A stretch of 64,000 bases of DNA from Thermoflexus hugenholtzii (GTDB lineage Bacteria; Chloroflexota; Anaerolineae; Thermoflexales; Thermoflexaceae). A model generated the notes under the pieces. That model saw nothing but the letters and a program-made list of their open reading frames with translations. It ran no database searches and was not told the origin of the DNA. Both the position numbers and the translations under genes were made by a program. Where the stretch lies: positions 3,045,785 through 3,109,784 of the forward strand of contig NZ_CP076326.1 in the NCBI RefSeq assembly GCF_018771565.1. The letters run 5' to 3'. Below, piece after piece: positions 16,638 through 24,693 of this stretch (its first letter is position 1; each line of letters begins with the position of its first letter).

Positions 16638-17869
16638 CCTCCTTGCGATGATCCCCCTGCCGACGGTTCAACCGGATCCTCTCCGCCCGCCAGCGCCGGC
16701 AGAGCCCATCCCAATCCGATGAGAACCGCCAGCCCCACCGCCCCCATCCCGATCAGCACCGGGGGCGCGATCAGGACCCGGACCCGGTCGGGGAGCGGAG
16801 TTAGGAAGCCGATCCCCAGGAGCAGCGCCCCGGCGTTCCAGAGGCTGTGAAGTAGGACGACCAGGAGATACGCGCCGAGGCCCGCGCCCGGACGACCCTG
16901 ACGGAGCATCCCCCAGGCCCATCCCATCAGGGCGCTGTTGAAGACATGAAGTGCTGAGGCCTCCAGACGCCCCAGCGCCGTCAGCGCCCAGGGAGCCCCC
17001 AGCGTCCAGTTCAAGAGATTCTCCGCGATGGCGAAGCCGGTGCCTCCCAGCGCCCCATACAGGATCCCCTCGGCGGTGGGAGCCCGGGCTCGCAGGAAGG
17101 CCGGCAGCGGCTTGACCGCCTCTTCGATCAGCGGGACCAGCCCCGCGCCGCCGATGAGGAGGGCCGCCCAGACCCACGGATCGCCGAGCAGGCGCTCGGT
17201 GGGGACGACGGGGGGCGCGCCCGGGGGGAACCCCATCGGGAACCACCGGCGGATGAAATCGGGGCCCTCGACGACGAGCCGCGCGATCAGCAACCCCAGG
17301 CCCAGCCCGACCAGTGCCATCCCCTCCAGGAGGAGCGCCAGGCCCGGCGCGGCCAGCCCCCCCAGGCCCAGGCCCCACCAGGTCCGACGGCGGGACCAGG
17401 AGGCGGCCAGGCGCTGGCGCAACAGGTTGAACCACCACAGCGGCCCCAGCACGGCGATCCCCGCGTGGAGGGGAAGGAGCACGATGGGAAGATCCGGAGC
17501 CAGCCGCTCGACCACCGCCCCGCATCCGATCAGGATCAGAAGGAAGGACAACATCCGGACCTGGGCGGCCAGAGTGGGGACGGGGAGCAGGGCGTCCGGT
17601 ATCCCCCGGGTGATCCGGATGCCCTCCTGGAAGAGCCCTATCCCCATCAGCAAGCCGAGGAGGAGCAGCCCCGGGGGCGGCATCGGCGCGCTCAGGAGGG
17701 CGGCGAGAGCCGCCAGCCCCAGCCACAGCCCGCCGAGGGCCACCCCAGTCAGGAGGCCCGCCGCCACCCATAACGCGCCGGTCGGCGAGGAGCGCTCCGC
17801 GACCTCCTCCCGGGCTTCCGCCGAGTGGTACCTTTCGGATGGGTCCTCCGGGATCGGCGGGATGCCCAT
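16634..17869 (-). CDS. PrsW-family intramembrane metalloprotease
   Basis: A 411-residue membrane protein of the PrsW/CPBP-like superfamily. Visible motifs are LIEEAVKPLPAF (EExxK), GFAIAENLLNW (the FxxxEN motif), ALHVFNSALMGWAWG (His in a membrane helix) and LLHSLWNAG (second His), together making the intramembrane active site. About eleven hydrophobic stretches are present and the N-terminal 30 residues are polar. In Bacillus, PrsW cleaves the anti-sigma factor RsiW; a target here is unknown. The start lacks a clear ribosome site. Confidence 0.85.
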   Translation of the reverse strand: MGIPPIPEDPSERYHSAEAREEVAERSSPTGALWVAAGLLTGVALGGLWLGLAALAALLSAPMPPPGLLLLGLLMGIGLFQEGIRITRGIPDALLPVPTLAAQVRMLSFLLILIGCGAVVERLAPDLPIVLLPLHAGIAVLGPLWWFNLLRQRLAASWSRRRTWWGLGLGGLAAPGLALLLEGMALVGLGLGLLIARLVVEGPDFIRRWFPMGFPPGAPPVVPTERLLGDPWVWAALLIGGAGLVPLIEEAVKPLPAFLRARAPTAEGILYGALGGTGFAIAENLLNWTLGAPWALTALGRLEASALHVFNSALMGWAWGMLRQGRPGAGLGAYLLVVLLHSLWNAGALLLGIGFLTPLPDRVRVLIAPPVLIGMGAVGLAVLIGLGWALPALAGGEDPVEPSAGGSSQGG

Positions 17870-17909
17870 GGCCGTCGATGATCCGTTCAGGAGCCGGACG
17901 GTGGAACGC

Positions 17910-19145
17910 TCAGCGTTCCTCGATCACGACCTCCAGCAGCCGGTCGCCCGGGGGCGCCCCGGGGTCCGCCTCCGGGTTCCGGGGCCGCAGGGCGCGGACG
18001 ACCTCCAGCCCCTCCAGCACGCGCCCGAAGATCGTATAGCGGCCGTTCAGCTGAGGGAGGGGCGCCATCGTGATGAAGAACTGGCTGCCGCCGGTGTTCG
18101 GCCCGGCGTTCAGCATCCCGACCATCCCCGGCGCGTCGAAGGTCAGGGTCTCCGTGATCTCGTCCGGGATGGTGTAGCCCGGCCCGCCGAACCCGGTGCC
18201 GCTGGGGTCGCCGGTGATGGCCACCACGTCGGAGATCACGTAGTGGAACGTGATGTCGTTATACCAGCCCTGTCGGGCGAGGAAGACGAAGTTGTTCACC
18301 GTCACCGGCGCTCGATCCGCGAAGAGCTCGATCACCACCTCGCCCTTCTCCGTCTTCAGGATGGCGCGGTAGCGCCGCGTCGGATCGATGGTCATGGGCG
18401 GCGGGGCCGGGAAATGACGCTCCGCCAGCCGGGCCAGCTTCACCATGGCCTCCAGGTGGGCGTATTCCAGGTAATTCAGGGTCTGCGGCCATGGACGCCC
18501 GTTGACCAGCAGGAAGGGCGTGCCCGGGAGGCCCAGGGCGACCGCTTCCGCGTAGGCGGCCTCCACCTTGGCCCGATAGCGTCCCTCCTCCAGATCCCGG
18601 CGGAACCGCTCCGCGTCCAGCCCCAGGGTCCGCGCCGCGGAGATCAGGGTTTCGGTGATGTTCGAGCTGGCGACCCACTCCGCCTGATGCGCGAAGAGCC
18701 AGTCGTGCATCTCCCAGAACTTCCCCTGCGCCCCGGCCGCCTCGCTGGCCTCGGCGGTGATCATCGCCTTGTCGTGGATGGTCCGCAGGGGGAAATGCCG
18801 GTAAACCACGCGCACTTCATTCGGGTAGGCGTCTACCAGACGCCGGAGCAGCGGTGCGAGCTGCCCGCAATACGGTCACTGGAAATCGCCCCACTCGATG
18901 AAGGTCACCCGGGCGTCCGGGGCGCCTTTGCTCCAATCCTCCGGCGTCGGGAAGAGGATCCGCTGCAGGTCCGGGGTGGCCGACGGCGCCGTAGCGGCCG
19001 GGACGGTGGCCGTGGCCTCCGGGGACGGGCTGGGAGAGGGGGGAGCCGTTGGGGTCCCCGCTCCCCCTGGGCCGGGCGTGGGGCGGGCGCAGGCCGCCAG
19101 CCCCAGCGCAATTAGCGCGATCCGAACATAGCCTCCGTTTCGCAT
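17910..19145 (-). CDS. Probable selenoprotein: DsbA-like thioredoxin fold (U-P-Y-C) fused to a cyclophilin-type domain, lipoprotein
   Basis: ATG 19145 (AAGGAG site) opens a frame whose only interruption before 17910 is a TGA at 18876-18878. It falls exactly at the first Cys of the thioredoxin CPYC motif (FIEWGDFQ-U90-PYC93). Lipobox LAAC ends at residue 19; a Pro/Thr linker runs to about 65; the DsbA-like domain runs about 66-250 with cis-Pro in GLPGTPFLLV; the cyclophilin-like domain covers about 259-411 (NTGGSQFFIT). A stable hairpin lies right after the UGA. The product should be an envelope thiol-disulfide enzyme/chaperone. In the cyclophilin domain the catalytic FHR Arg is Tyr302. Alternatives are a nonsense mutation or sequencing error. 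Confidence 0.78.
18844..18867 (-). promoter_or_regulatory. SECIS-like hairpin downstream of the in-frame UGA
   Basis: Starting 9 bases after the UGA, CGGGCAGC pairs with GCUGC-U-CCG to give an 8-bp stem with one bulged U and a 7-base loop (UCGCACC). The loop spans bases 20-26 counted from the U of UGA. That is about where the loop of the E. coli fdhF SECIS sits, although there the bulged U is on the 5' side. Folding was done by hand. Confidence 0.55.
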
Positions 19146-19174
19146 CGGGAACTCCTTCCCCCTTTCGGATGTAA

Positions 19175-19192
19175 GCCGAAACTCCTTTCGGC
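19175..19192. repeat. Dispersed palindrome (GCCGAAA…TTTCGGC)
   Basis: The two arms of 7 bases are separated by CTCC. It belongs to the same family as the copies at 5627, 20703, 44154 and 58700. It lies in the 5' leader region of the DsbA/cyclophilin gene. Confidence 0.6.
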
Positions 19193-19247
19193 CTCCGCAA
19201 TCGCGCTCAGTATAGCACAGGCCCCGCGCGCTCCCATCGGCCTTCCC

Positions 19248-19276
19248 TTGACCGATAGGAGGATCCGGGGAACAAT
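19248..19276 (+). promoter_or_regulatory. Possible promoter of thrC
   Basis: TTGACC and AACAAT are 17 bases apart, about 95 bases upstream of the thrC start. The -10 match is weak. A perfect palindrome CCACGAAT-C-ATTCGTGG at 19317-19333 lies between this element and thrC and could be an operator or another dispersed repeat. Confidence 0.35.
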
Positions 19277-19370
19277 GCCCCTCCGGCGCGGCGGCGCGCG
19301 AACCATAAAAGGTATTCCACGAATCATTCGTGGAGTGCCTCATCCCTATCCCTTGCCGGAGGTGCATCCC

Positions 19371-20627
19371 ATGGCGTTCATCGGCTTTCGCTGCGGACGG
19401 TGCGGGGCCACCTACGATCCGGGCGAGGTTCGATATGTATGCCCGCGGGACGGCGCGGAGGGGACCCTCGACGTGCTCTACGACTACGATCGATTGCGGG
19501 CGGCCCTGGACCCGGAGCGGCTGCGGGCGCATCCGGCCCGGTCCATCTGGCGCTACGCCCCGTTGCTCCCTTTGCGGCCCGAGACCCTAACGCGCGGGGA
19601 GGGGGCGGGGCCCTTGCAGACCGTGGGGTGGACCCCCCTCTATCGCGCGGAGCGGACGGCGCGGCGGCTGGGCCTGCGGGCAGTCTACGTGAAAGACGAC
19701 GGCCGCAACCCGACGGCCTCCTTCAAGGATCGGGCCAGCGCCGTGGTGGCCCTGAAAGCCCTGGAGGAGGGCGCTTCCGTGGTCACCACCGCCTCCTCGG
19801 GGAACGCGGCGGCGGCCCTGGCCGGCATGGCCGCGGCCCTCGGCCTCCCGGCCGTCATCTTCGTCCCCCATACCGCCCCCCCGGCCAAGATCGCCCAGCT
19901 CCTGATCTACGGCGCACGGGTCTATCTGGTGGAAGGCACGTATGACGAAGCGTTCGACCTGGCCGTCGCAGCGGCGGAGGCCTTCGGCTGGTATTGCCGC
20001 AACACCGCCTACAATCCCTTCACCCGCGAAGGCAAGAAGACCGCGGCCTACGAGCTCTGGGAGCAGCTGGGCGGTCGGGCGCCGGACCGGGTGTTCGTGG
20101 CCGTGGGGGATGGGAACATCCTCAGCGGGATCTGGAAGGGCTTTCGGGACCTGGCCGCGCTGGGCTGGATCGATCGCCTCCCTGTCCTGATGGGCGTGCA
20201 GGCCGAGGGCGCGGCGGCCCTGGCCCATGCGTGGGCGCGGGGCGATCCGGATGCCCGCCCGGAGCCGGCCCAGACCATCGCTGACAGCATCGCCGTCGGC
20301 CGCCCTCGGGACGCTCGCTTCGCCCTGCAGGCGGTCCGGGAAACCAGCGGGGCCTTTCTCACCGTTCGGGATGAGGAGATCCTGCAGGCCATGCAGACCC
20401 TGGCCCGGGAGGTCGGGGTGTTCGCGGAGCCCTCGGCGGCCGCCGCCTTCGCCGGGCTGGAGAAAGCCGTCCGGGAGGGGATGGTGGGAGAGGAAGAGGA
20501 GGTGGTGGTGATGGCCACCGGCAACGGCCTGAAAGACGTCCCCAGCGCCATCCGGGCCACCGGCGAAGCCCCGCGGATCCCCGCCGCGATCCCGGAGGCG
20601 CTGAAACACCTCCGGGTCGAATGGTAG
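19371..20627 (+). CDS. thrC: Threonine synthase
   Basis: A 418-residue PLP enzyme converting O-phosphohomoserine to threonine. The N-terminus has a small zinc-ribbon-like start (CGRCGATY … YVCPRDG) common in archaeal-type threonine synthases. The PLP lysine is in NPTASFKDRAS, the phosphate-binding loop is TTASSGNAAAA, and MATGNGLKD is near the end. ATG 19371 has a GGAGG site. It is divergent from the selenoprotein-like gene and followed by a long repeat-rich gap. Confidence 0.92.
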   Translation: MAFIGFRCGRCGATYDPGEVRYVCPRDGAEGTLDVLYDYDRLRAALDPERLRAHPARSIWRYAPLLPLRPETLTRGEGAGPLQTVGWTPLYRAERTARRLGLRAVYVKDDGRNPTASFKDRASAVVALKALEEGASVVTTASSGNAAAALAGMAAALGLPAVIFVPHTAPPAKIAQLLIYGARVYLVEGTYDEAFDLAVAAAEAFGWYCRNTAYNPFTREGKKTAAYELWEQLGGRAPDRVFVAVGDGNILSGIWKGFRDLAALGWIDRLPVLMGVQAEGAAALAHAWARGDPDARPEPAQTIADSIAVGRPRDARFALQAVRETSGAFLTVRDEEILQAMQTLAREVGVFAEPSAAAAFAGLEKAVREGMVGEEEEVVVMATGNGLKDVPSAIRATGEAPRIPAAIPEALKHLRVEW

Positions 20628-20870
20628 GCGGGGCTTCAGCCCGGAACCCTCTGTTTTCGATGACGCAAAGGTCGCGGCGAAAGCCGCTCTGACGACAGGG
20701 TTGCCGAAATGAATTTCGGCTTACGTGGGAGAGGCTTTCGCCCCGAACCTCCGTCTTCGATGACGCAGGGGTTGCGGCTGAAGCCGCTCCTACGAAAATC
20801 GGTTTTGGTAGGAGGGGCTTTCGCCCCGAACCCCTCTGTCCTCGATGGCGCAGGGGTCGCGGCTCCTAAT
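20628..20870. repeat. Array of dispersed intergenic repeats downstream of thrC
   Basis: About four degenerate units alternate orientation, built on GGAGGGGCTTTCGCCCCGAACC and TCGATGACGCAGGGGTTGCG. One palindrome GCCGAAAT-GA-ATTTCGGC sits at 20703-20720. Arms of adjacent units are complementary, so RNA from here would fold strongly. No ORF looks real. Confidence 0.6.
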
Positions 20871-20925
20871 TCGTGCTCCTCATTCGTGGACGGCCCCCCG
20901 CCGAAGAAACCCCTATCCATGACGT

Positions 20926-20953
20926 GTGGGGCACGGGATCCCCCGTGCCCCAC
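20926..20953. other. Strong intergenic hairpin
   Basis: A perfect 12-bp inverted repeat (GTGGGGCACGGG and its complement) with a 4-base loop. There is no U-tract. The following 350 bases up to the hppA promoter hold no gene; several short GC-rich inverted stretches are visible but I cannot match them to a known RNA. Confidence 0.45.
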
Positions 20954-21309
20954 GACGCCAGGAGGTGAGCCATGGGCCTGTCGCGCCCCGATCCGACAGG
21001 CCTCGTGAAATTTATCTCAAAATGGGCGGGTTGTCAAGTTTCCGGGAAACCGCGAACCGCGCTTCGGCCATGAGGGGGGCCCGAGGGGGAAGATCTCGGG
21101 ACAAGGCGGGTTAGACCCCTGAGCACCCATCCCGGGGGCGATCCCCGTGCGGATGAGGGCACGTCCTCTTCGACGCCCCGGCCTTTACAGCCAGGCTGGA
21201 GCTCGGAAAAGTTCCTTATGCTGAATCCTCGTGGGCTGAACCGGTCTCGCCCGTGGATCGGGCGATCGTTGCTCTCTTCCCCAGTTTATGAACCTTGGGG
21301 AGACTGTCC

Positions 21310-21338
21310 TTGACCCTTTCCGCCAGATTCAGTAGAAT
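21310..21338 (+). promoter_or_regulatory. Predicted promoter of the H+-pyrophosphatase gene
   Basis: TTGACC (21310-21315) and TAGAAT (21333-21338) are separated by exactly 17 bases. Transcription would start near 21345, leaving a leader of about 55 bases with a GGGAGGTG ribosome site before ATG 21400. Confidence 0.65.
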
Positions 21339-21399
21339 GGGTTTGCGTCTTTCCTCACATTTCCCCAGTGCGGGCGGAAACCCTTAGGGAGGTGCGCGC

Positions 21400-23712
21400 A
21401 TGGGCTGGCATGGGCTGACGCCCTTTGAGTTTTACGCCGTACTCGCCGTGCTCGGGGTGGCGGTGATCAGCCTGATCTTCGCCTGGATCCTCCGGGCGGA
21501 GGTCATGCGTCATCCCAAGGGCACGCCGAAGATGCAGGAGGTCTGGGAGGCGATCCGCGAGGGGGCCGAGGCCTACCTGCGCCGGCAGCTCATGAGCATC
21601 CTGCCGTTCATGGGGTTGCTCAGCGTCCTGCTCTTCCTCAGCGTCTACATCGTCCCCCCCTCGCCGGAGGCCCGCGAGGTCTTCCCCCAGCTGGACGAGA
21701 CCACCCTCCGTCTGGTGATGGGGCTGGGCCGGGCGGTGGCCTTCATCCTGGGCGCCGGCTTCTCCCTGGCCGTCGGGCAGCTGGGGATGCGCATGGCGGT
21801 GCAGGGGAACATCCGGGTGGCGGAGGCGGCGCGCACCCAGGGCTATGACGCCGCCCTGCGCCTGGCCTACCGGGCCGGCACCATCACCGGGATGCTGACC
21901 AACGGCCTGGGGCTGCTGGGCGGCTCCATCATCTTCCTGATCTTCGGGATCGCCGCGCCGGACGCCCTGCTCGGCTTCGGGTTCGGCGGGACGCTGCTCG
22001 CCCTCTTCATGCGCGTGGGCGGCGGGATCTACACCAAGGCCGCCGATGTGGGGGCGGACCTGGTGGGCAAGGTGGAGATGGACGTGCCCGAGGACGACCC
22101 GCGCAACGCCGCGGTGGTGGCGGACCTGGTGGGCGATAACGTGGGCGATTGCGCGGGGATGGCCGCGGACATCTTCGAGTCCTACGAGGTCACCATGGTC
22201 TCGGCCATGATCTTGGGCCTCGCCCTCCGCGCGGTGGATCCCCAGCACTCGATGGTCTGGATCATCTTCCCGCTGCTGGCCCGGGCGGTGGGGGTGATCG
22301 CCTCGATCCTCAGCACCTACACTGTCGGCGGGGTGACCGGCCGCCGGGGGGATGCCCTGCGGGCCATCAGCCGGGGCTTTCTGATCGGGGCGGTGCTCTC
22401 CTTCCTCGGCTTCGCCGCCATCGGCTTCCTCTACGCCCGGGACTGGCGGGTGGTGGCCTCGACGACGGTGGGCCTGATCCTCTCCCTGGTCATCGAGCGG
22501 CTGACGGATTACTTCACCAGCACCGAGCGGGCCCCCGTGGGCGAGATCGAGAAGGCCACCCGGGCCGGGCCGGCCACCACCATCCTCAGCGGCCTGGCCG
22601 TGGGCTATGAGTCCACCGTGTGGGCCATCGTGGTCATCGCCCTCACCATCGCCACCTCCACCCTGATCTACTGGGGCCTGCCGCCCGTCTACGTCCTCTA
22701 CGGGGTCTCCCTCACCGGCATCGGCCTGCTGATGCTCACCGGCAACGTGGTGGGGATGGACTCCTACGGGCCGGTGACGGACAACGCCGGCGGGATCGCC
22801 GAGATGGCCGGGCTGGAGGAGCGGGCCCAGGAGGTGCTGGCGGACCTGGACGCGGTGGGCAACACCACCAAGGCGACCACCAAGGGCCTGGCCATCGCCA
22901 CGGCGGTGATCGCTGCCGTGGCCCTGTTCGGCTCCTACCTCACCGACGTGAGCAAGGTGCAGGCCCAGTTGGGCCAGATGCCTACGCTCCAGGACATCGG
23001 CATCCGCATCGACCAGCCTCTGGTCTTCGTGGGCCTGCTGCTGGGCGGGGCCCTGCCCTGGCTCTTCTCCTCCTTCGCCATCCGGGCCGTCAGCCGGGCC
23101 GCCACCCTCATCGTGGAGGAGGTCCGCCGGCAGTTCCGCATCCCCGGCGTGCTGGAGGGGACGGTGAAGCCGGACTACGCCCGGGTGGTCACCATCTGCA
23201 CCCTGGCGGCCCAGAAGGAGCTGCTCTCCCTGGCCCTGCTCTCGGTGGCCACCCCGCTGGTGGTGGGCCTGTTGCTGCAGGTGGAGGCCCTGGGCGCCTT
23301 CCTGGCCGGCTCCATCCTGGTCGGACAGCTGCTGGCGGTCTTCATGGCCAACGCCGGGGCCGCCTGGGACAACGCCAAGAAGCGGGTGGAGAACGAGCCG
23401 CGGGATCCCGCCCGCAACCTGGGCAAGGGCAGCGAGCGCCACAAGGCCAGCGTGGTCGGCGACACGGTGGGCGATCCGCTGAAGGACACGGCGGGCCCGG
23501 CCATCAACCCGATGATCAAGGCCGTCAACCTGGTCTCGGTGCTGGCCGCCCCCATCATCGTCCAGTTCCGCGGCGCCCTGACCGCCGGGACGCTGCTGGC
23601 CATCGGGGCGGCCGTGGCGGTCCTCCTCGCCGTCCTGCTCTGGGTGATCTGGCAGAGCAAGCGGGAGGTGCCGGAGCTGGCCGGCGCGCCCGCCTCCGGC
23701 TCGGGCCAGTGA
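21400..23712 (+). CDS. hppA: K+-independent, membrane-bound H+-translocating pyrophosphatase
   Basis: A 770-residue integral membrane protein with about 16 helices that couples pyrophosphate hydrolysis to ion pumping. The catalytic signature is intact: GGGIYTKAADVGADLVGKVE, VPEDDPRNAAVVADLVGDNV and GDCAGMAADIFESYE, with a second acidic set at the C-terminal end (GDTVGDPLKDTAGPAINP). The GNTTKATTKG motif has Lys where K+-dependent enzymes have Ala, so it is assigned to the K+-independent H+-pumping class. It has its own promoter and a terminator hairpin 43 bases after the stop. Confidence 0.96.
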   Translation: MGWHGLTPFEFYAVLAVLGVAVISLIFAWILRAEVMRHPKGTPKMQEVWEAIREGAEAYLRRQLMSILPFMGLLSVLLFLSVYIVPPSPEAREVFPQLDETTLRLVMGLGRAVAFILGAGFSLAVGQLGMRMAVQGNIRVAEAARTQGYDAALRLAYRAGTITGMLTNGLGLLGGSIIFLIFGIAAPDALLGFGFGGTLLALFMRVGGGIYTKAADVGADLVGKVEMDVPEDDPRNAAVVADLVGDNVGDCAGMAADIFESYEVTMVSAMILGLALRAVDPQHSMVWIIFPLLARAVGVIASILSTYTVGGVTGRRGDALRAISRGFLIGAVLSFLGFAAIGFLYARDWRVVASTTVGLILSLVIERLTDYFTSTERAPVGEIEKATRAGPATTILSGLAVGYESTVWAIVVIALTIATSTLIYWGLPPVYVLYGVSLTGIGLLMLTGNVVGMDSYGPVTDNAGGIAEMAGLEERAQEVLADLDAVGNTTKATTKGLAIATAVIAAVALFGSYLTDVSKVQAQLGQMPTLQDIGIRIDQPLVFVGLLLGGALPWLFSSFAIRAVSRAATLIVEEVRRQFRIPGVLEGTVKPDYARVVTICTLAAQKELLSLALLSVATPLVVGLLLQVEALGAFLAGSILVGQLLAVFMANAGAAWDNAKKRVENEPRDPARNLGKGSERHKASVVGDTVGDPLKDTAGPAINPMIKAVNLVSVLAAPIIVQFRGALTAGTLLAIGAAVAVLLAVLLWVIWQSKREVPELAGAPASGSGQ

Positions 23713-23754
23713 TCCGAAGCCCATCGGCGATCGGGACGTTCGTGCGTCGGATGG

Positions 23755-23781
23755 GGGGAGGCCGCCGCAGGCGGCCTCCCC
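23755..23781 (+). terminator. Hairpin terminator after hppA
   Basis: A perfect 12-bp stem (GGGGAGGCCGCC and its complement) with a GCA loop; only a weak T-containing tail (CTGCTGT) follows. Confidence 0.6.
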
Positions 23782-23844
23782 TGCTGTAAAGAGGGATCCG
23801 CTCCCTCAACCCTGTGCCCATCTTTCATCCGAGGCGGGCTGCCG

Positions 23845-24693
23845 ATGCGCATCCTGATCACCGGCGCGGGAGGGCAGCTGGGGCGGGCCCTGCAGGAGGC
23901 CCTCTCCTTCCACACGTTGATTCCGCTCGCCCGGGCGGACCTGGACGTCACGGATCGCGCGGCGGTCTTCCGGGCCATCCTCCGCGCCCGCCCCGATGTG
24001 GTCATCCACGCCGCGGCTATGACCGACGTGGACGGCTGCGCCCGGGATCCGGAACGAGCCTTCCGGGTGAACGCCCTGGGGACCCAGGCGGTGGCCATGG
24101 CCTGCGTCGCCGCCGGCGCCGCCCTGGTCTACATCAGCACCAACGAGGTCTTCGATGGGACCAAAGGGGAGCCGTATCTGGAGTTCGACCCCCCGAACCC
24201 GATCAACCCGTATGGCCGCAGCAAGTGGGCTGGGGAATGGTTCGTCTCCCACCTCCTCCAGCGCTTCTACATCGTCCGCACCGCCTGGGTCTTCGGGCCG
24301 GGCGGCAACCACTTCATCCGCAAGATCCTCCGGCGGGCCGACGAGCAGGGAGCCCTTCGCGTGGTCCACGATGAGGTGGGCTCGCCCAGCTACACCCGGG
24401 ACGTGGCCGCCGCCATCGCCCGGCTGATCGAGACCGAGGCCTACGGCATCTACCATTTCGTCAACGAAGGGATGTGCTCCCGCTATGAATACGCCGTTGA
24501 GATCCTGCGCCGGACCGGGCGGGGCCATATCCCGGTGACTCCCATCGCCCTGGCGGAGTTCCCGCGCCCCTCGCGGGTCCCTCCCTTTACCCCGCTGCGC
24601 AACCTGTGCGGGGCCGCCCTGGGGATCACCCTGCGGCCCTGGCCGGAGGCCCTGCAGGCCTACCTGGCCGAGGAAGGATGGCTGGTCGGATGA
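23845..24693 (+). CDS. rfbD: dTDP-4-dehydrorhamnose reductase
   Basis: A 282-residue short-chain dehydrogenase of the RmlD type that makes dTDP-L-rhamnose for cell-surface glycans. Visible features are the nucleotide-binding start MRILITGAGGQLGRAL, the ARPDVVIHAAAMTDVDGCAR segment typical of RmlD, YISTNEVFDG and the catalytic YGRSKWAGE (Tyr-x-x-x-Lys). The next gene, a glycosyltransferase, overlaps its stop by one codon position (ATGA). Other rhamnose genes (rfbA, rfbB, rfbC) are not in this window. Confidence 0.88.
   Translation: MRILITGAGGQLGRALQEALSFHTLIPLARADLDVTDRAAVFRAILRARPDVVIHAAAMTDVDGCARDPERAFRVNALGTQAVAMACVAAGAALVYISTNEVFDGTKGEPYLEFDPPNPINPYGRSKWAGEWFVSHLLQRFYIVRTAWVFGPGGNHFIRKILRRADEQGALRVVHDEVGSPSYTRDVAAAIARLIETEAYGIYHFVNEGMCSRYEYAVEILRRTGRGHIPVTPIALAEFPRPSRVPPFTPLRNLCGAALGITLRPWPEALQAYLAEEGWLVG

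Noticed and set aside
18816..19145. Reading the DsbA/cyclophilin region as two separate genes or a simple pseudogene
   Set aside because: The frame is unbroken except for one TGA at the exact active-site Cys, followed by a hairpin. No other damage is seen, so recoding is the better reading, though not proven.
21100..21300. Possible structured RNA (riboswitch, 6S or SRP RNA) before hppA
   Set aside because: GC-rich inverted stretches exist, but I cannot match conserved cores of any known RNA class by eye, and the predicted promoter starts transcription downstream of it.
21355..23724. A 789-codon open frame antisense to hppA
   Set aside because: Composition is His/Gly/Asp/Gln-rich and repetitive, without family motifs, while the plus strand encodes a clear pyrophosphatase. 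It is a GC-driven shadow.
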